From: Vogesella oryzae
GTDB lineage: Bacteria; Pseudomonadota; Gammaproteobacteria; Burkholderiales; Chromobacteriaceae
Length of the DNA: 55,132 nt
Assembly: GCF_902829295.1 (NCBI RefSeq)
Contig: NZ_CADEPL010000017.1
Coordinates: 1-55,132 of the forward strand
Direction of reading: 5' to 3'
Part shown: in pieces, positions 7,727 through 17,878 of the stretch
How the letters are laid out: each line of letters starts with the position of its first letter
How positions within the stretch are numbered: position 1 is the first letter of the stretch
Notes under the pieces: generated by a model
Databases searched by the model: none
Seen by the model: the letters and a program-made list of their open reading frames with translations, nothing else
Told to the model about the DNA's origin: nothing
Position numbers and translations under genes: made by a program

Positions 7727-10073
7727 AACGCTGAAATCGCTGCGCCTGCTGCTGGCCGACGGCACGCTGCTGGACAGCGGCGACGCCGCCAGCGTGGCGG
7801 CGTTCCGCGTCAGCCACGCCAGTTTGCTGGCACAACTGGCCGCGTTGCGGGCGCGGGTACTGGCCGATGACATGTTGGCCGCACGCATCCGCCGCAAGTA
7901 CAAGATGAAGAACACCACCGGCTACAGCCTGAACGCGCTGCTGGATTTTGCCGACCCGCTGGACATCCTCACCCACCTGATCGTCGGCAGCGAGGGCACG
8001 CTGGGCTTCGTGTCCGAGGTGACCTACCACACCGTGGTGGAGCATCCGCACAAGGCCTCGGCCCTGGTGTTTTACCCTGACATTAAGGCCGCCTGCGACG
8101 CCATCCAGTTTCTGGCGCAGCACAAGGACGTGGTGTCGTCGGCCGAGTTGCTGGACCGCGCCAGCCTGAAATCGGTGGAAAACAAAGCTGGCGTGCCGGA
8201 GTTCATCAAGACGCTGGGGCCGGACGCCGCCGCCATCCTGATGGAAACCCGTGCCGAGAGCCCGGAGGCGATTGCGGCCAACGTAGCGGCCATAACCGGC
8301 TTCATCGGCCACATCCACACCGAAACTGGCATCCGCTTTACCAGTGACGTGGCCGAGTACACGCAGTACTGGAACATCCGCAAGGGCATGTTCCCCAGCG
8401 TGGGGGCGATGCGCGCCGCCGAAACCACGGTGATCATCGAAGACGTCGCGTTCCCGATCGAGCATCTGGCCGAAGGCACGCTGAAGCTGCAGGCACTGTT
8501 CAAACAGTTCCATTACCACGAGGCGATCATTTTCGGCCACGCACTGGAAGGCAACCTGCACTTCGTGTTCACCCCCAACTTCAGCGGCGCGGAAGAGATC
8601 GCCCGCTACGAGGCGTTTATCGAGGGTGTGTGCCAGCTAGTGGCAGTGGAATACGAAGGCGCGCTGAAGGCCGAGCACGGCACCGGCCGCAATATGGCAC
8701 CGTTCGTGGAGATGGAATGGGGCCCGGCTGCCTACCGCCTGATGCAGGAAATCAAGGCACTTTTCGACCCGCAGGGCATCCTCAACCCGGACGTGATCAT
8801 CACCCACGACAAGCTGCTGCACGTGCGCGACCTGAAGCCGATTCCGGCGGTGAGCTCGCTGATCGACAAGTGCATCGAATGCGGCTTCTGCGAGGTGATG
8901 TGCCCCAGCCGCGCCATCACCCTCACCCCGCGCCAGCGCATCGTCGCCAACCGCGAGATGGCGCTGCTGGAAAAACAGGGCGACAGCGAGCGACTGGCCG
9001 AGATCCGCGCCGCCTACCAGTACGCCGGCGACGAGACCTGTACCACCTGCGGCCTGTGCGAAACCGCCTGCCCGGTGGGCATCAACACCGGCAGCCTCAC
9101 CAGCCTGATCCGTGCGGCCAACCTGTCCGACGTCGGCTGGGCTGCGGCCAACAATCTGGCCGACAACTTCGCCACTGCCGCCAGCGGCGCCAGATTGGGG
9201 CTGAAGGCGCTGGACACCCTGCACGCGGTGGCCGGCGATGCCGCTACCGGCGCCATCATGCGCGGCCTGCGCAAGGTGGTTGGCCGCAAGATTCCGCGCT
9301 GGACCCGCTACTTCCCGCGCGCCGCCGGCAAGCTGCAATTGGCCAGCGGCCGCGCCGGCAGTGCACGCAAGGTGGTGTACCTGCCATCCTGCCTGACGCG
9401 CACCTTTGCGCCGGCGGCCAAGCTGCCGGATACACGGCCGCTGAACGAAGTGGTGGCCTCGGTGCTGGACAAAGCCGGCTACCAGCTGCTGTACCCGGAC
9501 AACCTGTCCAATCTGTGCTGCGGCACGCCGTTCAAGTCCAAGGGTGCCAGCGATGCGGCGCAGAAGAAAATCAACGAAGTGGAGGCCGCGCTGCTGGCGG
9601 CGACGGACAACGGCCGCTGGCCGGTGATCATCGACAACGGCGTGTGCACCGCGGCACTGCTGGATGGGGTGCAGGATCCGCGGCTGCGTATCGTGGACGT
9701 GACGACGTTTGTACAAGAGGAAGCGGCGCAGTACCTGCAGTTCAGCCCGCTGGACGAAAGCGTAGCGCTGCATGTGGTGTGCTCAATGCGCAAGAAAGGC
9801 CAGGCCGCCAGCCTTAACGCACTGGCCAAACGCTGCGCCAGGACGGTGATCGAACCGGCCGGCATTACCTGCTGCGGCTTTGCCGGCGACAAGGGCTTCA
9901 GCCACCCGGAGCTGAACGAAAGCGCACTGACCGGTTTGCGCCAGCAGGTGCGCGACTGCGGCAGCGGTTTCTCCACCAGCGCCACCTGCGAGATCGGCCT
10001 GTCCGAGCACGGCGGCATTCCCTACCAGCACCTGATGGTGCTGGTGGACAGGGCCTGCCGCCCCGCCGGCTAG
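7656..10073 (+). pseudogene. FAD/4Fe-4S D-lactate dehydrogenase-type oxidoreductase, N-terminus missing
   Basis: About 805 residues of a large FAD- and Fe-S-binding dehydrogenase of the D-lactate dehydrogenase/GlcD-GlcF-fused type, normally about 940-1,000 residues. Homology begins abruptly with MIGGIVDNNSSGMCCGT, the middle of the FAD-binding domain. Then come the FAD-oxidase C-terminal domain (ending EYEGALKAEHGTGRNMAPF), two 4Fe-4S motifs (CIECGFCEVMCP and CTTCGLCETACP), and two cysteine-rich CCG domains (NLCCGTPF and ITCCGFAGDKG). The start codon and the first FAD half, with the pyrophosphate loop, are absent because the frame is joined to the RND gene just before 7656. Translation could begin at ATG 7641 or 7659, but such a product should not hold FAD properly. 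Confidence 0.9.
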
Positions 10074-10091
10074 CGCACGGCAAACAATAAA

Positions 10092-10116
10092 AAAAGCGGC
10101 CACCGGGGCCGCTTTT
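10092..10116. terminator. Bidirectional terminator between the dehydrogenase remnant and glyA
   Basis: AAAAGCGGCC (10092-10101) pairs with GGCCGCTTTT (10107-10116). A and T tracts on both sides let it serve both converging genes. Confidence 0.85.
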
Positions 10117-10136
10117 CTGTTTCCGCGCAGGAAAGA

Positions 10137-11381
<1,245 letters not shown>

Positions 11382-11505
11382 CGTTGACTTTCCATCAATG
11401 GGTTATGGATCGGGAAATTTTACTGCATTCCGGCACCAGGCCGAAATGAACAAATGGTGGACGGAACATGAATCGCTTTCATCTTCCAGCCACCATTTCA
11501 GAGCG

Positions 11506-12612
11506 TTATTGCAGGGTACGCTGCGCCGGCCAGTCGTCGGCGGTAAAGAACAGCGGAATGCCATCCTGCTGCTCCGGCTGCACCTGCGGCACCACGCGCA
11601 CATCGTTAACCTGGCATTCCAGCATCAGGATGCGGAAGGTGGTCTCGATCTGCCCCACCACGTCCTGCGCCGCCAGCGGCCACACGAAGCCGCCCCAGTC
11701 CTTGGCATTACCGGCGGCGGAAATAGTGAAATGCAGCTCGCCATTATCGTGCGCGGACACCACGGCCACCGGTTCTTCACCCTGATCGCGCAGCTTGCGG
11801 ATCTGGGTGCTGGCAAACACCTGCAGCGCCACTTCCAGTCGCGCCTGGTTGGCCGCCACGATGGCCTGCATCAGCGGCATCGGCACGCGCGGAATCGGGA
11901 ACAGCGTCACACCGTCGGTTTTGAGCTCCTCGCCGAGGAACTTCATCAGCGGCACGCCCCAGGCGCCCACGCTGCCGCCCAGCTTCACCGGCGGTTCGGC
12001 GCCGTCGTCGCGCATCGCCACGCCGATCAGGTAGCGCAGGAACACCCCTTCATCCTTGGCGGTGATGGCCGCCGCCGGCAGTGCCAGCGGCAGACCGCTG
12101 GCCGCATCGGCCAACTGGCGGGTGTAGCGGTAAATCTGGGAGGAGGAAATGCCCACCACCGAATCCGGATGCAGCAGCTTGCCGGACAGGAACACTTCGG
12201 CACCCGGCGCAAACACGCCATGCTCGCGGAAGATGGCATTGAGCCGGTCGACATCGCCGATGCGATCCGGCAGGGTGACCTTGTTCTTGCTACCGATCAC
12301 CAGCACCACCGGCACCGCGAAGATGACCGCATGGCGGCCACTGCCCGGCCGCTCGGCAGCATCGCGCAGTGCATCCCACAGGATCTGGTAGGTCTGCTGC
12401 GAAGTCACCATCGCCAGCGCCACCGACAGCGACAGCAGCTCATCGCGCTCCAGCAGCTCGAGCAGGCTGGCACGCAGATTGTCGCGCCACAGCTCGCGGT
12501 CGTCCTCGGTCACCGCCTTGGCAATCGCCTCGGCGTGATGGATCAACATATTAGAAGGAGAAGATTCGGGATACTGACGCGGATCGGGCAAAACCGGAGT
12601 GAAATCGCTCAT
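11506..12612 (-). CDS. Conserved-looking protein of unknown function
   Basis: A 368-residue soluble protein that I do not recognise. It starts MSDFTPVLPDPRQYPE (ATG 12612); the 39 extra codons of the longer frame run into the promoter region and look non-coding. Features that can be seen are an alpha-helical N-terminal part (residues about 20-95), a stretch HAVIFAVPVVLVIGSKNKVTL that looks like a buried beta-strand rather than a membrane helix, and a C-terminal part rich in alternating hydrophobic residues. No signal peptide, nucleotide-binding loop or metal motif was seen. It lies about 120 bases upstream of glyA on the same strand, but with its own space, so co-transcription is possible but unproven. 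Confidence 0.75.
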   Translation of the reverse strand: MSDFTPVLPDPRQYPESSPSNMLIHHAEAIAKAVTEDDRELWRDNLRASLLELLERDELLSLSVALAMVTSQQTYQILWDALRDAAERPGSGRHAVIFAVPVVLVIGSKNKVTLPDRIGDVDRLNAIFREHGVFAPGAEVFLSGKLLHPDSVVGISSSQIYRYTRQLADAASGLPLALPAAAITAKDEGVFLRYLIGVAMRDDGAEPPVKLGGSVGAWGVPLMKFLGEELKTDGVTLFPIPRVPMPLMQAIVAANQARLEVALQVFASTQIRKLRDQGEEPVAVVSAHDNGELHFTISAAGNAKDWGGFVWPLAAQDVVGQIETTFRILMLECQVNDVRVVPQVQPEQQDGIPLFFTADDWPAQRTLQ

Positions 12613-12792
12613 TGCAGGACCAATGGATGTCGGATTCGGCAAAGGCGTTATTGTCGCACAGCTTGCCGGCCGAAGAGAGCAAAGCGGGCCAAATTGCCGC
12701 ACGAGCAAGCGCTCGATTTTCACTTTCAAACAAATTTGTATTCACGACGCGACAAAATGTTATGTTTTTTGCGCTTTTCGAAATTGTATACA

Positions 12793-12821
12793 TTGACACC
12801 ATGCACCATGATCGGGATAAT
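12793..12821 (+). promoter_or_regulatory. Strong sigma70-type promoter of a small RNA
   Basis: TTGACA at 12793-12798 is followed after exactly 17 bases by GATAAT at 12816-12821. The first box is perfect and the second differs from TATAAT only in its first base. The 80 bases before it are unusually AT-rich for this genome, as an UP element would be. Confidence 0.75.
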
Positions 12822-12827
12822 CCGGTC

Positions 12828-12919
12828 TTGTTGAGATGCAGCAATTGCTTCTTGATAGTTTCTCCTCTATTTCTCCTTTGTAGACTTGGCGCGGGCATAA
12901 AACCCCGCGCATTTTTTTT
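12828..12919 (+). ncRNA. Probable small RNA with CU-rich anti-Shine-Dalgarno motifs and intrinsic terminator
   Basis: A transcript from the promoter at 12793-12821 would start near 12828 and end at a textbook intrinsic terminator: GCGCGGG (12889-12895), an eight-base loop, CCCGCGC (12904-12910), then A and eight T (12912-12919). The predicted length is about 92 nt. The unpaired-looking middle carries UCUCCU twice (12861-12866 and 12872-12877) in a U/C-rich stretch, the complement of AGGAGA ribosome-binding sites. There is no start codon with a ribosome-binding site. This layout is typical of trans-acting, Hfq-dependent riboregulators; the family is not recognised. The exact 5' end is inferred. 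Confidence 0.65.
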
Positions 12920-13311
12920 GCCTGTCGTCCGCAAAAGCGCCATTTCAAGCACTTACCTGCCAGTTACCGCACCCGCGCAAGCCGCGCAGCCCGCACTCCT
13001 CCCCGCTTCAGCCCCGAACAGCCTGCCGCATCAAGCACCAATGCTGCGCAGCAACACACGGCATGCACCATGACATGGCATGAGTTCGTTTTCAAAACAA
13101 AATTTTCTAAAGTGAACAAAAAAGAACACCGAACCCGCGCACGGGTTCGGCAAAGTACATGAAACGATCAGGGGAGGAAACGTCAGAACGACGCCCGTGA
13201 ATTGGTCAGCCGTGCGGCAACAAAGTTCCATAGCAGGCAGTTGCGGCCAACGTTGGCCGCAGCAAGGCAGCAATGCGACAATCGGCGCTTTGCCATGCAG
13301 CCGTTAGCCCC
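12920..13311. other. Gene-free region upstream of sbcB with a leftward hairpin and a perfect motif palindrome
   Basis: No protein gene is visible. On the minus strand a hairpin with 9-bp arms (13129-13137 and 13142-13150, CCGAACCCG/CGGGTTCGG) is followed by TGTTC and six T (complement of 13118-13123), resembling a terminator for an unknown leftward transcript. About 30-40 bases before it, that strand reads TTTCCTCCCCTG, again CU-rich. The 20-bp palindrome at 13242-13261 is listed separately. I could not find a clear promoter for sbcB. Confidence 0.4.
13242..13261. repeat. 20-bp palindrome made of two inverted GTTGGCCGCA units
   Basis: The sequence TGCGGCCAACGTTGGCCGCA is perfectly self-complementary and sits 50 bases before the sbcB start. 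It is the only one of the four palindromes here that is not beside an obvious forward terminator. Confidence 0.9.
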
Positions 13312-14739
13312 ATGACCCAGCCCACCTTCTTCTGGCTTGATTACGAAACTTTCGGCGCGGTGCCGCGCAGCGATCGTCCGTCACAGTTTGCCGGCATCCG
13401 TACCGATGCCGCGCTGAACGAGATCGGCGAGCCGGTGATGCTGTACTGCCAGCCGGCCCCGGACTACCTGCCGGCGCCGGAAGCCTGCCTGCTCACCGGC
13501 ATCACGCCGCAACTGTGTGCCGAGCGCGGCGTGCCGGAACACCAGTTTGCCGCCGCCATCGAGCAAGAACTGGCCACCCCGGGCACCATCGGCGTCGGCT
13601 ACAACTCGATCCGCTTCGATGACGAGGTGACGCGCTACCTGTTCTGGCGCAACCTGATCGACCCGTATGCGCGCGAATGGCAAAACGGCTGCAGCCGCTG
13701 GGACTTGCTGGACGTGGTACGCGCCACCTACGCGCTGCGCCCGGACGGCATCGAGTGGCCGCGCCACGAAGACGGCCAGATCAGCTTCAAGCTGGAGCAC
13801 CTGGCTGCGGCCAACGGTCTGCTGCACGAGGCGGCACACGATGCACTGTCCGATGTACGCGCCACCATCGCACTGGCGCGCCTGATCCGCGATCGCCACC
13901 CCAAGCTGTTTGCCTTCTGCCTGTCGCTGCGGCAGAAAGACAGCGTGCGCCACCAGCTGTCGCTGCATGCGCCGCGGCCGCTGATCCATGTTTCCGGCAT
14001 GTTCGGCACCGCCCGCGGCAACCTGGCCATTGTCTGGCCGCTGGCGGAACACCCGAGCAACAAGAACGAGGTGCTGGTCTGGGATCTGGCACACGACCCG
14101 TCCGAGCTATTGAGTCTGACCCCGGACGAAGCGCGCCTGCGCATGTTCAGCCGCAGCGATGCACTGCCGGCAGGCGTCAGCCGCCTGCCGATCAAGGGCT
14201 TGCACGTCAACAAGTCGCCGTTCGTGGTCAGCGATCTGCGCGTGCTGCCGCCGGCGCGGGCCGCCGAGCTGGGCATCGACATGGCGCAGATCGAGCGCCA
14301 TGCAGCCATCGCCGCCACCCTGCCGCCGCTGGACAACTTGTGGCGCCAGGTTTACCGCCGCGAGGCGGGTGACCCCGCCGATGTAGACGAGAACCTGTAT
14401 GGCGGCTTTGTCAGCAACCACGACCGGCGGCAACTCAACCGCCTGCGGCAGCTGGCGGCGCCACAGTTGGCCGCAGAACACCCGCCATTTGACGATAGCC
14501 AGCTCAGCCGCCTGCTGTGGCGCTACCGGGCGCGCAACTTCCCGCACAGCCTGTCCGCCGAAGAAGCCCGCCACTGGCAGGAGTGGTGTGCGCTCAAGCT
14601 GGTGAGCGGCCAACCCGGCAATCGCAGCCATGCCGACTTCCGCGCCGAGCTGGCTCGGCTGGGCGAGCAAGCCACGCCAGCACAGCAAGCCATTTTGCAG
14701 GCGCTGGCACAATGGGGCGCGCAACTGCCGGGCGCCTGA
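13312..14739 (+). CDS. sbcB: Exodeoxyribonuclease I
   Basis: Processive 3'-to-5' single-strand DNA exonuclease of the DEDDh group, used in mismatch repair and recombination clean-up. The 475-residue protein has the same length as the E. coli enzyme. The exonuclease motifs are FFWLDYETFG (DxE), GYNSIRFDDEVTRY and HDALSDVRATIALA (the HxxxxD motif). These are followed by the SH3-like and helical C-terminal domains that form the DNA clamp (FGTARGNLAIVWPLA, LWRYRARNFP). The start at 13312 (MTQPTFFWLDY) gives the usual N-terminus; the 13 extra codons back to 13273 are unlike the family. Motif copies lie at 13806 and 14466. Confidence 0.97.
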   Translation: MTQPTFFWLDYETFGAVPRSDRPSQFAGIRTDAALNEIGEPVMLYCQPAPDYLPAPEACLLTGITPQLCAERGVPEHQFAAAIEQELATPGTIGVGYNSIRFDDEVTRYLFWRNLIDPYAREWQNGCSRWDLLDVVRATYALRPDGIEWPRHEDGQISFKLEHLAAANGLLHEAAHDALSDVRATIALARLIRDRHPKLFAFCLSLRQKDSVRHQLSLHAPRPLIHVSGMFGTARGNLAIVWPLAEHPSNKNEVLVWDLAHDPSELLSLTPDEARLRMFSRSDALPAGVSRLPIKGLHVNKSPFVVSDLRVLPPARAAELGIDMAQIERHAAIAATLPPLDNLWRQVYRREAGDPADVDENLYGGFVSNHDRRQLNRLRQLAAPQLAAEHPPFDDSQLSRLLWRYRARNFPHSLSAEEARHWQEWCALKLVSGQPGNRSHADFRAELARLGEQATPAQQAILQALAQWGAQLPGA

Positions 14740-14858
14740 GCATCACCAGCGCAGAAAAACCGCCCCGTTGTTATAAGCAATCTCTTAATTCGTCTAAAGA
14801 GGAATAACGCCATCAGTTAGCATGACAGCCTGTTTATGATTCAGGCAGAAAGCACAGC

Positions 14859-15629
14859 ATGGAGCTGGGATACGTAATAGCGGGATTGACGGTGGGCTTT
14901 GTCGTGGGCCTGACCGGGGTGGGCGGCGGTTCGCTGATGACCCCTATCCTGCTGTGGTTCGGCATCAACCCGGCCACCGCCGTCGGCACCGACCTGCTGT
15001 ATGCCTGCATCACCAAGATGGGCGGCGTTGCCGTGCATCACAAGCACAAGCAGATCGACTGGCGCATCACCGGCTACCTGGCTGCCGGCAGCATTCCGGC
15101 CTCGCTGCTGACGCTGGTCGCGCTGCACTTCATGAAACTGGATACCCAGGCCGCCAACAGCCTGATCAAGGTGATGCTGGGTTTTGCGCTGATGCTGACC
15201 GCGCTGGCCATCCTGTTCAAGCCGCTGATTCTGCGTCTGCTGACCCGTCTGCTGCCCAAGCGGCCGGAAGGCTATGTACCGGCCAAAGCCACGGTGGTTA
15301 CCGGCGTCGTGCTGGGCGTGATCGTCACCCTCAGCTCCATCGGCGCCGGCGCGCTGGGTACGCTGGCCATCTTTGCCCTCTACCCGCTGCTGCCGACCGC
15401 CCGCCTGGTAGGTACCGAAATCGCCCACGCCGTACCACTGACACTGGTTGCCGGCATCGGTCACGCCAGCATGGGCAATATGGACTACGGCTTGCTGAGC
15501 CAGTTGCTGGTCGGCTCGTTGCCCGGCATCTGGCTGGGCAGCCACATGACCCGCCGCGTGGCCGAACAATGGCTGCGCCCGGCACTGGCCATCATGATGG
15601 CGCTGATCGGCGCCAAGCTGGTGATGTAA
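14859..15629 (+). CDS. TauE/SafE-family anion (sulfite-type) permease
   Basis: Inner-membrane protein of 256 residues with about eight hydrophobic segments arranged in two similar halves. The signatures GLTGVGGGSLMTPIL near residue 20 and the second-half glycine-rich segment SSIGAGALGTLAI near residue 160 are typical of the TauE/SafE (formerly DUF81) family, whose members export sulfite, sulfoacetate or related anions. The AVGTDLLYACITKMGGVAVHHKHKQIDW block is also characteristic. It is followed by its own terminator and has no operon partner, so the substrate is open. Confidence 0.92.
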   Translation: MELGYVIAGLTVGFVVGLTGVGGGSLMTPILLWFGINPATAVGTDLLYACITKMGGVAVHHKHKQIDWRITGYLAAGSIPASLLTLVALHFMKLDTQAANSLIKVMLGFALMLTALAILFKPLILRLLTRLLPKRPEGYVPAKATVVTGVVLGVIVTLSSIGAGALGTLAIFALYPLLPTARLVGTEIAHAVPLTLVAGIGHASMGNMDYGLLSQLLVGSLPGIWLGSHMTRRVAEQWLRPALAIMMALIGAKLVM

Positions 15630-15663
15630 GCGCTGGCCTACATTCCGTACTCGACGTATGTTC

Positions 15664-15697
15664 ACAAGGCTCGGCATTGCCGGGCCTTGTCGTTTTT
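15664..15697 (+). terminator. Hairpin terminator of the TauE-type gene
   Basis: ACAAGGC-CGGCA pairs with TGCCG-GCCTTGT over 15664-15690 and is followed by a T-rich tract at 15693-15697. It lies between the permease stop and the next start. Confidence 0.8.
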
Positions 15698-15714
15698 CAG
15701 CCTACGGAGTCGCC

Positions 15715-16185
15715 ATGCCCCTCGCCCCCAGCCTGCCCGAACTGTTACAGCAGGAAACCGAGCTGCAACTGCCCCGCTTCAACCATGACGATGCCTGGCA
15801 ACTGGGCAGCCTGCTCAGAACGTTGGCCGCAGCCCAGCAGGCCCCGGTAGCCATCGACATCCATGCCTATGGCCAGCAACTGTTCGGCTGTGCGCTGGAG
15901 GGCAGCAGCCAGGACAACCTGCACTGGATCGCCCGCAAGCGCAACAGCGTGCTGCGCTTCGGCCACAGCTCGCTGTATCTGGGCGAGTACCAGCGCGGCA
16001 AAGGCCGCGAATTCGAGCAGCAAGTACACATCGACGCCAGCCAGTACTGTGCGCATGGCGGCAGCTTCCCGTTGCGGCTCAAGGATGGCGGCCTGATCGG
16101 CGCGGTCACCGTCTCCGGCCTGCCGCAAGTGGAAGACCACCTGCTGGTCGTCAGCGCCTTGCGCCAGCTGCTCGCCAGCCGCTGA
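15715..16185 (+). CDS. UPF0303 / heme-degrading-domain (HbpS-like) family protein
   Basis: A 156-residue soluble protein of the UPF0303 branch of the HbpS-like (GlcG/DUF336) superfamily. The family blocks are present in order: PVAIDIHAYGQQLFGCALEGSSQDN, WIARKRNSVLRFGHSSLYLG, YCAHGGSFPLRL, and GLIGAVTVSGLPQVEDHLLVV. Biochemical function is not established; some relatives bind heme or small corrinoid-like ligands, so a cofactor-related role is only a guess. The start at 15715 is favoured by a nearby GGAG; the upstream codons overlap the previous terminator. A motif copy follows the stop by three bases (16189). Confidence 0.88.
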   Translation: MPLAPSLPELLQQETELQLPRFNHDDAWQLGSLLRTLAAAQQAPVAIDIHAYGQQLFGCALEGSSQDNLHWIARKRNSVLRFGHSSLYLGEYQRGKGREFEQQVHIDASQYCAHGGSFPLRLKDGGLIGAVTVSGLPQVEDHLLVVSALRQLLASR

Positions 16186-16256
16186 TGCTGCGGCCAACTG
16201 TGGCGACGCCTGCGGCTGTGCGACAATAGCGCCCTGACTTTTCTGTAGTTGCCTTC

Positions 16257-17207
16257 ATGAGCTCTTCTTTGCGTGCCGTGCTGCTGATGGGCCCCACTGC
16301 CTGCGGCAAGACCGGGCTGGCACTGGCGCTGGCGCAGCGCTTTCCGGTGGAAATCGTCAGCGTCGATTCGGCGCTGGTCTATCGCGACATGGACATCGGC
16401 ACCGCCAAACCGACGGCCGCCGAAATGGCCAGCTGCCCACACCACCTGATCGACATCATCGACCCAACCGAGAGCTACTCGGCGGCACAGTTCCACGCCG
16501 ATGCCAACCGGCTGATTGCCGACATCTGCGCGCGCGGCAATATCCCGCTGCTGGTCGGCGGTACCATGCTGTATTACAAGGCGCTGCTGGAGGGACTCTC
16601 CGATCTGCCGCAGGCCGATGCCGCGCTGCGCGCCGAACTGGAAGCCCAGGCCGCCACGATCGGCTGGCCGGCGATGCACCAGCTGCTGACCGAGATCGAC
16701 CCAGTCACCGCTGCCCGGCTGGCGCCCAACGATTCGCAGCGCATCGGCCGCGCGCTGGAAATCCAGCGCCTGGCCGGGGTACCGATGTCGCAGCTGATCG
16801 CCCGCGGCCGCGATGCGGCGGCCAACTTTGCCAGCCTGCGGCTGGCACTGGTGCCGGACGATCGCCAGTGGCTGCACGACCGCATCGCGCTGCGCTTCGA
16901 GCAGATGCTGCAACAGGGCTTTCTCGATGAAGTCAGCCGCCTGCGTCAGCATTACGCCGGGCTATCGCTGGAGTTGCCATCGATGCGCTGTGTCGGTTAT
17001 CGCCAGGCCTGGGAATACCAGGATGGTCAGTATGACTACGACGAGCTGCGCTATCGCGGTATTGTCGCCACCCGCCAGCTGGCCAAGCGGCAGCTGACCT
17101 GGCTGCGTTCGATGCCGGAAAATACCGTGCTGGACTGCCAGCAGGCCGACCTGCTCACTCCTGCCGCTCGCCAGCTGGAGCATTGGCTGGCCACTTGCCC
17201 GAATTAG
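16257..17207 (+). CDS. miaA: tRNA dimethylallyltransferase
   Basis: Transfers the dimethylallyl group of DMAPP to N6 of adenosine 37 in tRNAs that read U-starting codons. The 316-residue protein has the P-loop [15 protein letters not shown], the substrate loop [54 protein letters not shown], and the C-terminal [21 protein letters not shown] block. Length is normal. Its TAG stop is part of the MarR-type operator at 17205, so the next gene's control region overlaps the end of miaA. Confidence 0.97.
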   Translation: MSSSLRAVLLMGPTACGKTGLALALAQRFPVEIVSVDSALVYRDMDIGTAKPTAAEMASCPHHLIDIIDPTESYSAAQFHADANRLIADICARGNIPLLVGGTMLYYKALLEGLSDLPQADAALRAELEAQAATIGWPAMHQLLTEIDPVTAARLAPNDSQRIGRALEIQRLAGVPMSQLIARGRDAAANFASLRLALVPDDRQWLHDRIALRFEQMLQQGFLDEVSRLRQHYAGLSLELPSMRCVGYRQAWEYQDGQYDYDELRYRGIVATRQLAKRQLTWLRSMPENTVLDCQQADLLTPAARQLEHWLATCPN

Positions 17208-17222
17208 TAACGCACGTTACTA
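17205..17222. promoter_or_regulatory. Palindromic operator overlapping the marR-type start codon
   Basis: TAGTAACG (17205-17212) and CGTTACTA (17215-17222) are exact reverse complements around a CA centre. The site covers the miaA stop codon and the first base of the regulator's ATG. The left half plus centre, TAGTAACGCA, recurs exactly at 17857-17866 before the efflux genes, which supports a shared MarR binding site. Confidence 0.7.
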
Positions 17223-17743
17223 TGTTGCCCATGCAAGAAAACCGCCCTACCTGCCAGAGCTTCAAGGCTTGCGAGCAGGCTACCGACACCATTTCCCGCA
17301 AGTTGCCTGGCGCACCGCGGGAAGAAGTGCTGCTATCGCGTCTGATATTGCACATCCAGCCTTATCTGCTCGGTTACTTCAACGAATCGCTGAAGCCGTT
17401 CGATATCAACGAGACCACCTGGATGGCGCTGCTGGTGCTGTATGCACGCCCGGAGCAACGCATCAATCCGTCCGAGCTGTCGGATGCACTGGCGTTTTCG
17501 CGCACCAATGCCACCCGCGTGGTAGATGATCTGTGCCAGCGCGGCCTGATCCAGCGGCTGTTCTGCGCCGATGACCGCCGCAAGACCATCCTGGTGCTGA
17601 CCGAAGCTGGGCAGGCTTTCATCGCCAAGGCCATGCCGCCGCAGCGCCAGCGCATGCGCGAGCTGTGGCAGGATTTCAGCGCCGAAGAAAAGGCATTGCT
17701 GGACAAACTGCTGCGCAAGCTGCTGTCGAAACTGGAAGGCTAG
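17222..17743 (+). CDS. MarR-family transcriptional regulator of the adjacent efflux operon
   Basis: A 173-residue MarR-type winged-helix repressor. It shows the dimerising helices at both ends and the DNA-binding part INPSELSDALAFSRTNATRVVDDLCQRGLIQRLFCADDRRKTILVLTEAG, whose DDRR-K wing is the family signature. It resembles EmrR/MprA in placement, directly ahead of an EmrAB-type pump. The start is uncertain: ATG 17222 and ATG 17231 are in frame and neither has a clear ribosome-binding site. The palindrome at 17205-17222 predicts autorepression, and the related site at 17857 predicts repression of the pump genes; ligands would be the pump's substrates. A terminator separates it from them. Confidence 0.92.
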   Translation: MLPMQENRPTCQSFKACEQATDTISRKLPGAPREEVLLSRLILHIQPYLLGYFNESLKPFDINETTWMALLVLYARPEQRINPSELSDALAFSRTNATRVVDDLCQRGLIQRLFCADDRRKTILVLTEAGQAFIAKAMPPQRQRMRELWQDFSAEEKALLDKLLRKLLSKLEG

Positions 17744-17822
17744 CCGGGCAGAATCATGGTCGGCTGTACAGACCGAAACAGAACAAGCGTTTGATAACTG
17801 TCATCATCGCTGAAGCAACACA

Positions 17823-17847
17823 GGCAAGCCCGCTGCTTGCCTTTTTT
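17823..17847 (+). terminator. Hairpin terminator after the MarR-type gene
   Basis: GGCAAGC (17823-17829) pairs with GCTTGCC (17835-17841) and is followed by six T (17842-17847). The efflux genes therefore need their own promoter or read-through. Confidence 0.8.
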
Positions 17848-17856
17848 ACCCACCAA

Positions 17857-17878
17857 TAGTAACGCAGGTGATCATTAC
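17857..17878. promoter_or_regulatory. Second MarR-type site directly before the efflux operon
   Basis: TAGTAACGCA at 17857-17866 repeats the left half of the upstream operator, and ATTAC at 17874-17878 gives an imperfect right half (GTAA, 12 bases, TTAC). It abuts the ATG at 17879, leaving no room for a normal ribosome-binding site apart from AGGTG inside the repeat. Confidence 0.5.

Noticed and set aside
11382-11505. Glycine riboswitch before glyA
   Set aside because: No conserved riboswitch core or hairpin array can be seen in the 124 bases upstream.
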